From: Acetobacter pasteurianus subsp. pasteurianus LMG 1262 = NBRC 106471
Lineage (GTDB): Bacteria > Pseudomonadota > Alphaproteobacteria > Acetobacterales > Acetobacteraceae
Direction of reading: 5' to 3'
NCBI RefSeq assembly: GCF_000285275.1
Contig: NZ_CADO01000002.1
Coordinates: forward strand, 1-64,000
DNA: 64,000 bases
Below the pieces are notes generated by a model. It was not told where the DNA came from, did not search any database, and saw only the letters and a list, made by a program, of their open reading frames with translations. The position numbers and the translations under genes are program-made. How positions within the stretch are numbered: the first letter of the stretch is position 1; each line of letters starts with the position of its first letter. This document shows, piece by piece, positions 19,267-29,009 of the stretch.

Positions 19267-19908
19267 TTAATCTGCAAGCGCACGAGCAACCTCGCGCCGC
19301 AGGGCCGGAATGATTTTTTCCTGAAACATGGGGGTTTTACGCTCCCATGCCCCTGTGCGCCATGATGGATGTGGCAAAGGGAAGTATTGCGGGAGAAAAT
19401 CCTGAAAATGCTCTGTCCGCTCGTATACTTTGCCTTTTCCCAAAACGTAATTCTGGGCATATGATCCAACCAGAAGGGTTAGGCGCAGGTTAGGCAGTAA
19501 CGCCAGAATACGCTCTCGCCATAAGCTGGCGCATTCCGGTGGAGGTGGGCGGTCACCACCTTTAGGCAACACACCCGGATAACAAAGCGCCATAGGTAAA
19601 ATGGCAACACGGTTGGAATCATAAAAAACATCTCGGCTCATACCAAGCCAACCTCGCAGACGATCTCCCGATGCATCGTTAAAAGATACCCCGGTTTCAT
19701 GCACACGTGTGCCTGGTGCCTGTCCGGCAATAAGTAAACGTGCATGGGGGGAAACATGCAAAACAGGCCGTGGGCCTAATGGCAGCTTATGTGCACAAGC
19801 TGTGCATTTCCTGATTTCCTGCACCAAACAGTTAAGTTGTGTTTCCACATCACTGCTCTTTGCAGAACTTGGCGTGCACCATTCTAATTTTGTCTGGGTC
19901 TGCTTCAT
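19267..19908 (-). CDS. Uracil-DNA glycosylase superfamily protein with an iron-sulfur cysteine set
   Basis: 213 residues from ATG 19906-19908. The frame stays open to 19983, but that part overlaps the adhB terminator hairpin. Motif 1 is LLIAGQAPG (62-66) and motif 3 is LPHPSWR (His180). Cysteines C35-x2-C38, then C109-x16-C126, match the C-x2-C...C-x(14-17)-C spacing of 4Fe-4S uracil-DNA glycosylases (families 4 and 5). The enzyme should remove uracil from DNA. Motif 1 reads GQAPG rather than GEGPG, so the subfamily is uncertain, and the KRRIH loop of UdgX is absent. It follows the adh operon terminator, so it needs its own promoter, which I could not place. Confidence 0.85.
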   Translation of the reverse strand: MKQTQTKLEWCTPSSAKSSDVETQLNCLVQEIRKCTACAHKLPLGPRPVLHVSPHARLLIAGQAPGTRVHETGVSFNDASGDRLRGWLGMSRDVFYDSNRVAILPMALCYPGVLPKGGDRPPPPECASLWRERILALLPNLRLTLLVGSYAQNYVLGKGKVYERTEHFQDFLPQYFPLPHPSWRTGAWERKTPMFQEKIIPALRREVARALAD

Positions 19909-19960
19909 GCTGTTCAAACATGTGGGGATGATCTGCTCACTCACAATGCAAACAACATAA

Positions 19961-19996
19961 AAAAAGCGCTGTAGTGTTGCCACTACAGCGCTTTGT
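19961..19996 (-). terminator. Terminator of the adhA-adhB operon
   Basis: Perfect stem AAAGCGCTGTAGTG / CACTACAGCGCTTT around a 4-base loop. Read on the minus strand it ends in a run of seven T. It lies about 45 bases beyond the adhB stop, the expected place for a strong stop after a highly expressed operon. Confidence 0.92.
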
Positions 19997-20037
19997 AACC
20001 AGCCCCATAAAAGAGGCTAGTTATTTAGGCAGAAGCT

Positions 20038-21456
20038 TTACTGTGCTTCATCCACACCGGCATGTGTCTGCGGTGCGAAGGTCCAGCCAGCGCCGTAAGG
20101 CTGCGGCATGAAGAGGCCCCATGTAGCGGATTCTTCAGTTGCATTAGCCCAACCCGGTGTCGGCAGCGGCGTATGATCCAGACGGAGTTTCTGGATATCT
20201 GCTGCTGTTGTGTTAGCCGGTGCGCGGTTACCCCATGCAGAACGGATGAAGTTTACAACATCTGCAATCTGCTGGTCAGACAGGATGTTTTTGTAATCCG
20301 GCATGGCCACTGCAGAAGGTGCCCAGTTGGTGGGAGGCAGAACGCCACCATCAACAACAATATGGGCAACAGATGTCGGGTTGTCGGAAACAACAACCGG
20401 GTTACCAGCCAGCGGCGGGAACATACGGGCTACACCACCACCATCGTTACGATGGCAGATTGCGCACTGTTCCACATATGTTTTTGCACCAGCATTGCCG
20501 GAGAAGTTGTTGGAATCCAGCATCTGAGCCGTAGAGGCATCGTAGCTGTAATCACCACGTGCAGGCGGAACCGGCGGCAGGGATTTAATGTATTTCACCA
20601 TGGCGTGCAGGTCTGCATCGGTGAAGTACTGGGTGCTCCAGCCAACCACGTCTGCCATGCCACCAAAGGCTGCGGAGTGATCGGTACGACCGGATTTCAG
20701 GAACAGGAACAGGTCTTCATCAGACCAGCGGCCAAGGCCCAGAACCGGATCGTTACGCAGGCTTGGGGCAATCCAGTTGTCGATCACGCCACCGCCGCCA
20801 AGGAAGTCTGGCCCGCCAGATGCATCCAGAGCTTTTTCCTGCATACCGAAGCCGCGCGGTGTATGACATGCACCACAGTGGCCAGGGCCAGTTACAAGGT
20901 ATTCACCACGTGCAATTTCAGCATCCGTGCCGGGGGCTGGTGTGAAATCCTTGGGAGCCGGAGCAAATACAGAGCGCCAGATGGACAGCGGCCAACGCAT
21001 GGACATCGGCCAGGAAATATCAGTTGGATGATTTTTCTGCGCAATCGGCTGCACGCCATGCATGAAGTATGCGTACAGAGCCTTCATGTCATCCTGCGTC
21101 ATGCGGGCGAAGGATGGGTAGGGCATTGCTGGATACAGCGTAGCACCATCCTTACGCACGCCATGGCGCACGGCTTCATCAAACTCTTTAAATGTGTAGG
21201 TGCCAATCCCGTACGTGGGGTCTGGCGTGATGTTGGTGGAGTAAATTGTGCCGATGGGAGTCTTAATAGAAAGACCACCAGCATATTTCTGACCGTTCAG
21301 GGATGTGTGGCAAGCCACACAGTCCCCTAGGCGTGCAACGTACTCGCCCTTCTTGATCAGATCTTCATCAGCGTTCTGTGCATGCGCCAGGGACGTTCCC
21401 GCAAGAAGCCCGACAGCGACTGCCCCCAGGGCAGCTTTTAGCCTGTTAATCATCAT
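20038..21456 (-). CDS. adhB: PQQ-dependent alcohol dehydrogenase, triheme cytochrome c subunit
   Basis: 472 residues from ATG 21454-21456 (MMINRLKAAL). A GTG three codons earlier is possible. A Sec signal peptide ends at SLAHA|Q near residue 26. Three c-type heme sites are intact: C46-VA-CH, C194-GA-CH and C331-AI-CH. This subunit takes electrons from the heme of AdhA and passes them to ubiquinone at the periplasmic face of the membrane. The C-terminal stretch (WGLFMPQPYGAGWTF) is the likely membrane-surface anchor. It lies 52 bases behind adhA and ends at a strong terminator. The third subunit (AdhS) is not in this window. Confidence 0.97.
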   Translation of the reverse strand: MMINRLKAALGAVAVGLLAGTSLAHAQNADEDLIKKGEYVARLGDCVACHTSLNGQKYAGGLSIKTPIGTIYSTNITPDPTYGIGTYTFKEFDEAVRHGVRKDGATLYPAMPYPSFARMTQDDMKALYAYFMHGVQPIAQKNHPTDISWPMSMRWPLSIWRSVFAPAPKDFTPAPGTDAEIARGEYLVTGPGHCGACHTPRGFGMQEKALDASGGPDFLGGGGVIDNWIAPSLRNDPVLGLGRWSDEDLFLFLKSGRTDHSAAFGGMADVVGWSTQYFTDADLHAMVKYIKSLPPVPPARGDYSYDASTAQMLDSNNFSGNAGAKTYVEQCAICHRNDGGGVARMFPPLAGNPVVVSDNPTSVAHIVVDGGVLPPTNWAPSAVAMPDYKNILSDQQIADVVNFIRSAWGNRAPANTTAADIQKLRLDHTPLPTPGWANATEESATWGLFMPQPYGAGWTFAPQTHAGVDEAQ

Positions 21457-21508
21457 TTTTACCACTTATCGCCTGTGTGCTGAATGACGTCGTAACTCTG
21501 CCGAGGCA

Positions 21509-23737
21509 TTAGGGGTTAATGCCAAGTGTCGGGTTTTCGGGAATATTTTTGTCATTCTTCCGAGCATCCACTTCACGCTGATACGTGTCGTTTGCCCGTT
21601 TGATCAGATACTGACGGATTGCTTCAATTTCATCCGGCGTCATGCTGGTGTCAAAGCGATCCATCCCGTAAGCCGTCAGCGCACCGCGACCAACTACATT
21701 GTAGAAGGCATCCTGGTGGCGGATAGCACCGGCCCAACGCAGATCAGGCAGCATGCCTGCACCTTCGCCGTTATCACCATGGCAGGTCTGGCAGTAGGTC
21801 TGATACTGGAAGTAACCGTTATCAACGACCTTCTGGTCATACTGTGCAGGTGGTTTTACGGGCAGGAAGCCGCGGTTGTTCAGAGCCGGCAGCTTGGCTT
21901 TGCCATCCAGAGAGAACGCAGCAATGTAGGAGTGGTTAACTGTCCAGCCAGAAGTACGGCCCACGCCACCCATGGAAATTGGGTAGATGCCGCCCCAGCC
22001 CACTTCAACAGCAACATACTGCTTGCCGTTGACGCTATAGGTCATAGGCGGAGCGATAATGCCGCTCTGTGCGTCAAACTTGTAAAGGTCGCTACCGTTC
22101 GTGGCGTCATAGGCGTGGAATTCACCATTGGCCAAGCCTTGGAACAGAAGATCACCGCCGGTGGCCAGAATGCCGCCGTTCCACGGACCTTTGTGGTCAA
22201 TCTTCCAGACCGTTTCCATCTTGACCGGATCCCATGCCAGCAGCCAGCCGTGCAGATCCTTGATGTAAGCGGTACGGGCTTCTGGGGTATCAGGCAGACC
22301 GTTCTTGGTCATGTCCAGACCAACGTTCCAGGAATCCGCATGCGGCTTAAAGCCACCAACCTGGTTTTTATAACCAAACGGAATCTGGTGAGCCGGGATA
22401 TAGACCAGGTGCGTTTTGGGGCTGTAGGCCATGGCCATAAAGTTATGCGCACCCAGTGGGCCGGGGATACCGTACCAGAACTTGCCGTTCAGGGTATACA
22501 GACCATCCGGGTTGTAGATCGGGCGACCTGTCAGAGGGTCCAGACCATTGGCCCAGTTCTGGTAAACGTAGTTTTTGCCGGACAGGAATTCACCGGTCTT
22601 GGCGTCCAGAACGTAGAAGAAGCCGTTTTTAGGGGCATGCACGATCACGTGGCGCATTTCGCCATTCACTGGCATATCCAGTGTCATGATCTGCTGAACC
22701 GAGGTGTAATCCCACTGATCCATCGGGGTTGCCTGGAAGTGCCAGACATATTCACCGGTTTCAGGCTTCAGTGCGACAATGCTGCCCAGGAACAGGTTGG
22801 AACCAATGCCTTCGGAACGATACTTATAGTTCCAGGGAGACCCGTTACCAACAGCCAGATAGATCAGGTCACTGACCGGATCATAAACCAGAGAATCCCA
22901 TACGGTGCCACCGCCACCCTGGCGTACCCAAGCGCCTTTGGGGCCCCAGGTTTTGTAGGCTTTGTTCATCAGAATATTATCTGATGCAGCGTGGTCGGGT
23001 TCGTTCTTGTTGTTCGGAACGGTGTAGAAGCGCCATTTCAGCTTGCCGGTTTCGGCATCAAAAGCGGAAACAAAGCCACGGGCACCAAATTCGGCACCAC
23101 CGTTACCAATCAGTACCAGGCCCTTCGCTACGCGTACCGCGCCATCCACTGTGTAGGAGCGCTGCTTGCCCAGAGAGGCATCGGCTGGGATGGTGTTAAC
23201 TTCCCACACCTTTTTACCGGTTTTTGCATCGGCAGCGACTAGACGGCCATCAAACGTGCCCCAGAAAACCTTGCCGTTCCAATAGCCTGCACCACGGTTA
23301 ACCGTATCACAGCAGCCTTTGTCAGCAATGTTGCCTGGCACTTTGGGGTCATACTGCCAAAGCAGCTTACCTGTGGCAGCGTCCAGCGCTTCCATTTTGG
23401 ACCAGTTGGTTGTGGCATACATAATGCCATCAACAACCAGCGGAGTTGCTTCCTGACCGCGGTTGGTATCCAGCGTATAGTACCAAGCCAGTTTAAGATC
23501 ACCCACGTTGGAGCGGTTGATCTGATCTAGGGGGCTATAGCGCTGTTCGCTGTAAGTGCGACCATAAGAAAGCCAGTTTTCGGGGTGATCATCTGCATGG
23601 ATGATAGCTTCCCCCGTATTACCCTGACCGTCAGCGCGGGCAGGGACTGCCGCGTAAGGCAAAGCAGCGGCACAGATTGTTCCGGCCGCGAGAATTCCTA
23701 GCAGTGAACGTCTCTTGGCGGAGGCGGGGCGGGTCAT
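21509..23737 (-). CDS. adhA: PQQ-dependent alcohol dehydrogenase, quinohemoprotein catalytic subunit
   Basis: 742 residues. A cleaved signal peptide (RR near the N-terminus, ending at VPARA|D near residue 35) is followed by an eight-bladed beta-propeller that binds PQQ and calcium, then a C-terminal cytochrome c domain with C649-QT-CH653. The adjacent cysteine pair C142-C143 (GCCDTVNRG), which forms the vicinal disulfide over PQQ, is present. Tryptophan-docking repeats such as ALDAATGKLLWQYD, AADAKTGKKVWEVN and AFDAETGKLKWRF are clear. The enzyme oxidises ethanol to acetaldehyde in the periplasm, the first step of vinegar fermentation. The start has GAGG nine bases upstream. Confidence 0.98.
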   Translation of the reverse strand: MTRPASAKRRSLLGILAAGTICAAALPYAAVPARADGQGNTGEAIIHADDHPENWLSYGRTYSEQRYSPLDQINRSNVGDLKLAWYYTLDTNRGQEATPLVVDGIMYATTNWSKMEALDAATGKLLWQYDPKVPGNIADKGCCDTVNRGAGYWNGKVFWGTFDGRLVAADAKTGKKVWEVNTIPADASLGKQRSYTVDGAVRVAKGLVLIGNGGAEFGARGFVSAFDAETGKLKWRFYTVPNNKNEPDHAASDNILMNKAYKTWGPKGAWVRQGGGGTVWDSLVYDPVSDLIYLAVGNGSPWNYKYRSEGIGSNLFLGSIVALKPETGEYVWHFQATPMDQWDYTSVQQIMTLDMPVNGEMRHVIVHAPKNGFFYVLDAKTGEFLSGKNYVYQNWANGLDPLTGRPIYNPDGLYTLNGKFWYGIPGPLGAHNFMAMAYSPKTHLVYIPAHQIPFGYKNQVGGFKPHADSWNVGLDMTKNGLPDTPEARTAYIKDLHGWLLAWDPVKMETVWKIDHKGPWNGGILATGGDLLFQGLANGEFHAYDATNGSDLYKFDAQSGIIAPPMTYSVNGKQYVAVEVGWGGIYPISMGGVGRTSGWTVNHSYIAAFSLDGKAKLPALNNRGFLPVKPPAQYDQKVVDNGYFQYQTYCQTCHGDNGEGAGMLPDLRWAGAIRHQDAFYNVVGRGALTAYGMDRFDTSMTPDEIEAIRQYLIKRANDTYQREVDARKNDKNIPENPTLGINP

Positions 23738-23825
23738 GCGTTCATGTCCTCGACTATTATATACGGTGAGGAAAAAGATAGCCGGCAGGCCGGTTTCTCA
23801 CACAACAGCCAAGGGGAACGCTGTC

Positions 23826-23955
23826 TGTCAATCACGGGGAAGGAATAGCAGCTTCCATTCTGCGGGATAATTTCCCGTGCTTACAGGCCTGTAGAGCAGG
23901 AAATTATGCTCACAATCAGGTTATGAAAGGCGCTTATAATTCTTGTTATAACAAG
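23826..23955 (-). promoter_or_regulatory. Candidate adhA control region with two perfect palindromes
   Basis: On the minus strand, TTGACA (23831-23826) is a consensus -35 hexamer, but I cannot place a convincing -10 at 16-18 bases. A TATAAT hexamer lies much nearer the adhA start. Upstream are TACAGGCCTGTA (23882-23893, a perfect 12-base palindrome) and CTTGTTATAACAAG (23942-23955, a perfect 14-base palindrome that overlaps the stop of the upstream LigT-fold gene). They have the form of dimeric-regulator sites, but binding is unproven. Confidence 0.35.
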
Positions 23956-24509
23956 GATGCAGGCGCTATGCAACTCGGTGTAAACGCATAATCAGCCAGA
24001 AGTTCCATATCTGTCGTTTCACGATTTTTCCAAGAACTGAACAGGGCGAATTCATAAACCTCTGCTTCTGGTGCACGTAGGCTGTGGTGGATGCGCAACC
24101 AGTTATGAACGTTTTCTGGTGGAACGGTTGAGATCGTAGCGAGTGGCACGCTGAGTGGATGGCAGGTGCGCTTCACCTTCAGGCCTGCATGCTGAGCCTG
24201 ACGCCTGATTTTCACGGAAAGGTGATCACACACAGCTGACAGAATCTTGGCTGTGAGAATGATTCGTTCACCTTGCTGCACAACGTCTAACCCGGAGTGC
24301 ACAAGTGTTGCCGGTGTTGGTGTCTGGATAGAGAGCAATCCCGCATCCAGATTCTCCATGACGTCTGGATCAGAGGTTTCTCCCACGATCACCAAAGGAA
24401 GAAACAGGAAGGGTTCGGGTTCCCATTCCCGGTTGGGAAAGAAGGTCTGAATTTGCTGGAAGAACTCCAGCATGGGGGCGGGAAGACGGATCCCGGCAAT
24501 CAAAAACAT
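23946..24509 (-). CDS. LigT/2H-phosphoesterase-fold protein lacking both catalytic His motifs
   Basis: 187 residues. The overall pattern follows the 2'-5' RNA ligase/cyclic phosphodiesterase family: an N-terminal strand MFLIAGIRLP, PEPFLFLPLVIVGE at 31-44 where relatives have ENLHxTLxFLGE, a central block ending LVHSGLDVV, a helix RRQAQHAGLK, SVPLATI at 120-126 where relatives have HxTLARL, and the C-terminal YEFALFSS...YEVLAEY-like strands. Both HxTx motifs are changed: F36-L-P38-L and S120-V-P122-L. If the alignment is right, the protein cannot use the family's two-histidine chemistry and may only bind a ligand. It is read toward adhA, and no strong ribosome site is visible. Confidence 0.55.
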   Translation of the reverse strand: MFLIAGIRLPAPMLEFFQQIQTFFPNREWEPEPFLFLPLVIVGETSDPDVMENLDAGLLSIQTPTPATLVHSGLDVVQQGERIILTAKILSAVCDHLSVKIRRQAQHAGLKVKRTCHPLSVPLATISTVPPENVHNWLRIHHSLRAPEAEVYEFALFSSWKNRETTDMELLADYAFTPSCIAPASLL

Positions 24510-24696
24510 ACTGGTACTTTATTCCTTGGCTTGTAAGAGCCGATTTGTGGGGGAATGCGTTATAGTAAGAGGTAAAATCAGGTGGGAATAAAGCGCCCTG
24601 TTTTTGACCTGATTCTTTGCAACCCTTGACGACAGGGCAGGGCAGCCACAAGTATTAAGCAAAGCCGGCCTGTCCGGACAAGGAGAGTTAAACACC

Positions 24697-25473
24697 ATGT
24701 CGTTTAGTCACGACTACCGATCCCCCGCTACGCCCACAGATTGGAATGCTCAGGCTGCCAATCTGGATGCTGGGCTGCGGGCCTATATGCTGCGCGTTTA
24801 TAACTGGATGGCATCTGGCCTGCTGCTTACCGGTATAGTGGCATATGTTATTGCCAACACAAGTCTGAGCCATCTGTTTTTTCAGGTGGTACAAGTACCG
24901 GGTGGTTTGGTGCCGCGTCCAACATTGTTGGGTGACGTTGCCATGCTTTCGCCATTGGCATTTGTGCTGGTGATGTCTTTTGGGCTGAACAGGCTTTCCC
25001 TACAGGGTGCGCAAGCACTGTTTTGGGCGTTCTGTGCTGCCATGGGCGCCAGTATGGCCAATATCTTTGTTATTTATACAGATACATCCATTGTCCGAGT
25101 GTTTCTGGTAACGGCCTGCATGTTCGCTGCAACATCTCTGTGGGGATACGTTACTAAAGCCAACCTGTTGCGCTTCAGCTCTTTCCTGATGATGGGTCTG
25201 TTTGGGCTGCTGATTGCTGGCCTGGTAAACTTGTTCCTGAAGAGCCCGGCTTTGTACTATGTGTACAGCATTGTCGGCGTCTTTATCTTCACAGCGTTCA
25301 GTGCGTTTGATGCACAGCGTATTCGGGTTACCTACCCGCAGCTTGCTGCATATGAAGGCCCGGAAATGACAGCCAAGCGCAGCGTATATGATGCATTGAG
25401 CCTGTACCTGAACTTCATCAACCTTTTCCAGTTTCTTCTCCAGTTTATGGGCGCAAGAAACTCTAACGATTAA
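24697..25473 (+). CDS. Bax inhibitor-1/YccA family membrane protein
   Basis: 258 residues with seven predicted membrane helices and a polar N-terminus, preceded by an excellent AAGGAGAG site. Conserved features are LRAYMLRVYNWMASGLLLTGIV at the first helix, QALFWAFCAAMGAS, and near the end FTAFSAFDAQRIRV followed by a loop and SLYLNFINLFQFLLQFMG, which carries the acidic residues that form the pH-sensing latch in BI-1 proteins. Bacterial members are thought to be pH-sensitive calcium leaks or partners of FtsH; the physiological role here is not known. It is a single gene closed by a strong terminator. Confidence 0.93.
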   Translation: MSFSHDYRSPATPTDWNAQAANLDAGLRAYMLRVYNWMASGLLLTGIVAYVIANTSLSHLFFQVVQVPGGLVPRPTLLGDVAMLSPLAFVLVMSFGLNRLSLQGAQALFWAFCAAMGASMANIFVIYTDTSIVRVFLVTACMFAATSLWGYVTKANLLRFSSFLMMGLFGLLIAGLVNLFLKSPALYYVYSIVGVFIFTAFSAFDAQRIRVTYPQLAAYEGPEMTAKRSVYDALSLYLNFINLFQFLLQFMGARNSND

Positions 25474-25524
25474 TTCTATAGGAGTCGGAATGGGCTATAG
25501 GCCCTGTTGGCATCCTGAAAAAGA

Positions 25525-25557
25525 AAACCCAGCCTCTCAGAGGGCTGGGTTTTTTTG
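25525..25557 (+). terminator. Terminator of the BI-1/YccA-like gene
   Basis: Stem AACCCAGCC / GGCTGGGTT, a short loop (TCTCAGAG, partly paired), followed by seven T. It lies 50 bases after the stop codon. Confidence 0.92.
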
Positions 25558-26084
25558 TATGGGAAGGTATGCCCTGAATGAATGGCGGTATGTTTGTCTG
25601 GAATGCGTACCAAAACAGGCCGTTATCTTGATTCAAGATTCTGTAACGAAAACGTGAGATAAAATTTTTTCGCGTAACGGCATGAAATCGAAAGCGAAAT
25701 TTGACTTCCTAGAAAAATATGGAAATATTTTGAAATATTTCGTGAAGTTGTTTGCCTCTGTTTTTATCGCACCAGAGTACCCATGCCGCACCGCCATATC
25801 AGCTAACCTGATTATGACGAAAGGCTGATGGAACTTTTCCGACATTTGAGAATCTGCGCTTTAGGAATAAAGTGTCCGCAAGGTGTTTTCGCGCTCCGTT
25901 CATTCTGCCACCAGCATGATGTGCCATGTTCCTCCTGATTATGAAGGAAACAACGCTCAGGCATGTGTTTGTGGTAGGTGGGGAATGTTGAAACGCGGTT
26001 TTTCTTGCTGTTGTCAGGCTTCTATGGCAGCAGAACAAAGAGTCTTAGTGAGGCTAATTTGATGTCAGAACCAAGAGGCGTGCG
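25558..26084. other. Long AT-rich leader region upstream of the cyo operon
   Basis: About 525 bases without a supported gene. It contains the palindrome TCTTGATTCAAGA near 25628, a possible -35 TTGACT (25701-25706) with a weak AATATT 17 bases later, and a short direct repeat GAAATATTT (at about 25722 and 25732). The rest has no convincing motif. Small open frames here have no family features. A long regulatory leader is plausible for an oxygen- or ethanol-responsive oxidase operon. Confidence 0.4.
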
Positions 26085-27011
26085 ATGAAAAACAAGTTAC
26101 TGGCGAGAGTGGCGCGATTGGGCGGCCTATCGTCAGCATTGCTGCTTGCCGGGTGTGAACTTGATGTTCTCGACCCGAAAGGCCCGGTTGGTGAAGGGGT
26201 TAAAACCCTAATTGCCACCTCCACAGTCGCAATGCTGATTGTTGTGATTCCGACCATCCTGCTGACGCTTCTGTTTGCCTGGCAGTATCGCCAGTCTAAC
26301 ACGAGCGCCGAGTATCTGCCGAAGTGGTGCCACTCCAATAAAATTGAAGTGATTATTTGGGGCGTGCCTTCCCTGATTATCCTCTTCCTGGCAGTGATTA
26401 CCTATCAGACCTGTCATTCTCTGGACCCGTACAAACCACTTGAAGCAGAAGCTAATACCAAGCCTCTGCACGTTGAAGTGGTGGCTCTGGACTGGAAATG
26501 GCTGTTCATCTACCCAGAACAGGGTATTGCAACGGTCAATCAGCTGGCCATTCCGGTCAACACTCCGATTGACTTCAACATCACCTCTGATTCCGTGATG
26601 AACTCCTTCTTCATCCCGCGTCTTGGTTCCATGATCTATGCAATGGCAGGCATGCAGACCCAGCTTCATCTGCTGGCGAGCGAACCAGGCGACTATCTGG
26701 GTGAATCTGCCAACTACAGTGGCCGTGGCTTTTCTGACATGAAATTCCATACGCTTGCTGTAAGCGGTGATGAATTCAATGCCTGGGTTGAAAAGGTGAA
26801 GTCTTCTTCTGAGCAGCTGGATAGCCAGACCTATCCGAAACTTGCTGCACCAAGCGAAGCGAACCCCGTCGAGTATTTCGCGCATGTTGAACCCGGCATG
26901 TTCAACACGATCGTTGCCAAGTACAACAATGGCATGGTCATGGACAAAAGCACTGGCAAGATGATCCAGGTGCAGCAGTCTGCGATGTCCGACATGAATA
27001 TGAAGGAATAG
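26085..27011 (+). CDS. cyoA: Cytochrome ubiquinol oxidase subunit II
   Basis: 308 residues. A lipoprotein signal peptide is visible, with the lipobox LLLAGC giving a lipidated Cys at 24. Two membrane helices (about 45-65 and 88-108) precede a periplasmic cupredoxin-like domain. The CuA-binding cysteines of cytochrome c oxidases are absent from that domain ([19 protein letters not shown] carries none), which marks it as a quinol oxidase. [16 protein letters not shown] and NSFFIPRLG are CyoA signatures. It is the first gene of cyoABCD, the terminal oxidase that takes electrons from ubiquinol produced by PQQ-alcohol dehydrogenase. Confidence 0.97.
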   Translation: MKNKLLARVARLGGLSSALLLAGCELDVLDPKGPVGEGVKTLIATSTVAMLIVVIPTILLTLLFAWQYRQSNTSAEYLPKWCHSNKIEVIIWGVPSLIILFLAVITYQTCHSLDPYKPLEAEANTKPLHVEVVALDWKWLFIYPEQGIATVNQLAIPVNTPIDFNITSDSVMNSFFIPRLGSMIYAMAGMQTQLHLLASEPGDYLGESANYSGRGFSDMKFHTLAVSGDEFNAWVEKVKSSSEQLDSQTYPKLAAPSEANPVEYFAHVEPGMFNTIVAKYNNGMVMDKSTGKMIQVQQSAMSDMNMKE

Positions 27012-27016
27012 GATCT

Positions 27017-29008
27017 ATGCTAGGGAGACTATCGCTCTCGGCCATCCCGTTGGATGTGCCGATCCTGGTAGGGACGTTCATCGGCGTTGTCATTGTCGGT
27101 GTCGCGGTACTGGGACTTATTACGTATTACGGTAAGTGGGGCTACCTCTGGAAAGAGTGGTTCACTTCTGTCGATCATAAGCGTCTAGCCGTGATGTATA
27201 TCATCCTGGCACTGGTCGCTCTTTTCCGTGGTTTTGCTGACGCTATCATGATGCGTACTCAGCTCGCGCTGGCGTATGCAGGTAACCCAGGCTATCTACC
27301 ACCACATCATTACGATCAGATCTTCTCCGCTCACGGAACGATCATGATCTTCTTCCTGGCCATGGCGTTCATGACCGGTCTGTTCAACTTCATCGTGCCT
27401 CTGCAGATTGGTGCGCGTGACGTTGCCTTCCCGTTCCTGAACAACCTGAGCTTCTGGATGACGGCTGTTGCGTTTATCCTGGTGAACGTTTCTCTGTTCA
27501 TCGGTGAATTCTCGCAGTGCGGCTGGCTGGCATATCCGCCTCTGTCCGAAAATCAGTTCAGCCCTGGCGTTGGTGTTGATTACTACATCTGGGCCGTTCA
27601 GATTTCCGGTGTTGGCACGCTGCTGACCGGTGTGAACTTCTTTGTAACCATCGTGAAGATGCGCGCTCCGGGCATGACCTGGATGAAAATGCCTGTTTTC
27701 ACCTGGACAGCTTTCTGTGCTTCCATCCTGATCATGGTGGCCTTCCCTGTTCTGACGGTTGCAGTTGCTCTGCTGGGTCTGGATCGTTACTTCGGGATGC
27801 ACTTCTTCACCAATGATGGTGGGGGCAACCAGATGTTGTACCTGAACCTGATTTGGGCTTGGGGCCATCCAGAAGTTTACATTCTTGTTATCCCTGCCTT
27901 CGGTGTGTTTTCGGAAGTTGTTCCTGCATTTTCCGGCAAGCCACTGTTTGGTTACAGCACCATGGTTTACGCAACCTGCTCCATCATGGTTCTGTCCTTC
28001 CTTGTGTGGGTTCACCACTTCTTCACAATGGGCGCTGGTCCGGACGTGAATGCCTTCTTCGGTATCGCGACCATGATCATCTCCATTCCTACCGGTGTTA
28101 AGCTGTTTAACTGGCTGTTCACCATGTATAAGGGCCGCATCCAGTTCCATGCCTGCATGTACTGGGCTGTTGGCTTCATGATCACCTTCACCATCGGTGG
28201 TATGACCGGCGTTATGCTGGCTATCCCGGGTGCTGACTTCGTTCTGCATAACTCCCTGTTCCTGATTGCTCACTTCCATAATACCATTATTGGTGGTGTG
28301 TATTTCGGTTACATCTGTGGCATGAACTTCTGGTTCCCGAAGGTGATGGGCTTCAAGCTGGACGAAACCTGGGGCAAGCGCGCTTTCTGGTTCTGGTTTG
28401 TTGGTTTCTATTGCGCATTCGTACCGCTCTACATCGTCGGTTTCGAAGGCATGACCCGTCGTCTGAACCACTACGACAATCCGGCATGGCATCCGTGGCT
28501 GCTGGTTGCTGAAGTTGGTGCAGTGCTGGTTATGCTTGGTATCGCTTGCCAGCTTACACAGCTGTATGTTTCCATCCGTGACCGTAACCTGCCGCAGAAC
28601 CGCGACGTGACCGGTGACCCATGGAATGGCCGTACGCTGGAATGGTCCACGTCTTCCCCGCCGCCGGTCTACAACTTTGCTATCGTTCCTCATGTGCACG
28701 AACTCGATGCGTTCATGCATGATAAGGAAAATGGTATTGATACCCGTCAGGCTGGTGCTCAGTACGAAGCAATCCACATGCCCAAGAACACCTCTCTGGG
28801 TCTGGCTTGTGGTATCTTTGCCCTGATCTTCGGTTTTGCTGCGGTTTGGTACATCTGGTGGCTGGCTGCTATTGGCCTTGTTGGTGTTATCGGTTCGGTA
28901 ATTGCCCGCAGCGCTGATAAGGATATTGATTACTATATCCCTGCCGAAGAGGTTGCCCGGATTGAAAACGAGCACACCCGTAAACTGATGGCACAGGCAG
29001 CTGAATAA
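27017..29008 (+). CDS. cyoB: Cytochrome ubiquinol oxidase subunit I (heme-copper catalytic subunit)
   Basis: 663 residues with about 15 membrane helices. Metal ligands are intact: the low-spin heme His in [13 protein letters not shown], the CuB His and cross-linked Tyr in [15 protein letters not shown], the CuB pair in VHHFF, and the heme ligands in [10 protein letters not shown]. The enzyme reduces oxygen to water and pumps protons. The glutamate of the D-channel lies in GHPEVY as in proton-pumping type A oxidases. It starts 5 bases after cyoA behind AGGAATAGGA. The sequence does not tell whether the high-spin heme is O or A; the nearby ctaA favours A. Confidence 0.98.
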   Translation: MLGRLSLSAIPLDVPILVGTFIGVVIVGVAVLGLITYYGKWGYLWKEWFTSVDHKRLAVMYIILALVALFRGFADAIMMRTQLALAYAGNPGYLPPHHYDQIFSAHGTIMIFFLAMAFMTGLFNFIVPLQIGARDVAFPFLNNLSFWMTAVAFILVNVSLFIGEFSQCGWLAYPPLSENQFSPGVGVDYYIWAVQISGVGTLLTGVNFFVTIVKMRAPGMTWMKMPVFTWTAFCASILIMVAFPVLTVAVALLGLDRYFGMHFFTNDGGGNQMLYLNLIWAWGHPEVYILVIPAFGVFSEVVPAFSGKPLFGYSTMVYATCSIMVLSFLVWVHHFFTMGAGPDVNAFFGIATMIISIPTGVKLFNWLFTMYKGRIQFHACMYWAVGFMITFTIGGMTGVMLAIPGADFVLHNSLFLIAHFHNTIIGGVYFGYICGMNFWFPKVMGFKLDETWGKRAFWFWFVGFYCAFVPLYIVGFEGMTRRLNHYDNPAWHPWLLVAEVGAVLVMLGIACQLTQLYVSIRDRNLPQNRDVTGDPWNGRTLEWSTSSPPPVYNFAIVPHVHELDAFMHDKENGIDTRQAGAQYEAIHMPKNTSLGLACGIFALIFGFAAVWYIWWLAAIGLVGVIGSVIARSADKDIDYYIPAEEVARIENEHTRKLMAQAAE

Positions 29009-29009
29009 C

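Noticed and set aside
21716-22984. 422-codon frame opposite adhA
   Set aside because: A shadow of a highly biased gene on the other strand; no ribosome site, no domain.
25633-26038. Two short minus-strand frames upstream of cyoA
   Set aside because: No start signals or family features; they lie in a regulatory leader.
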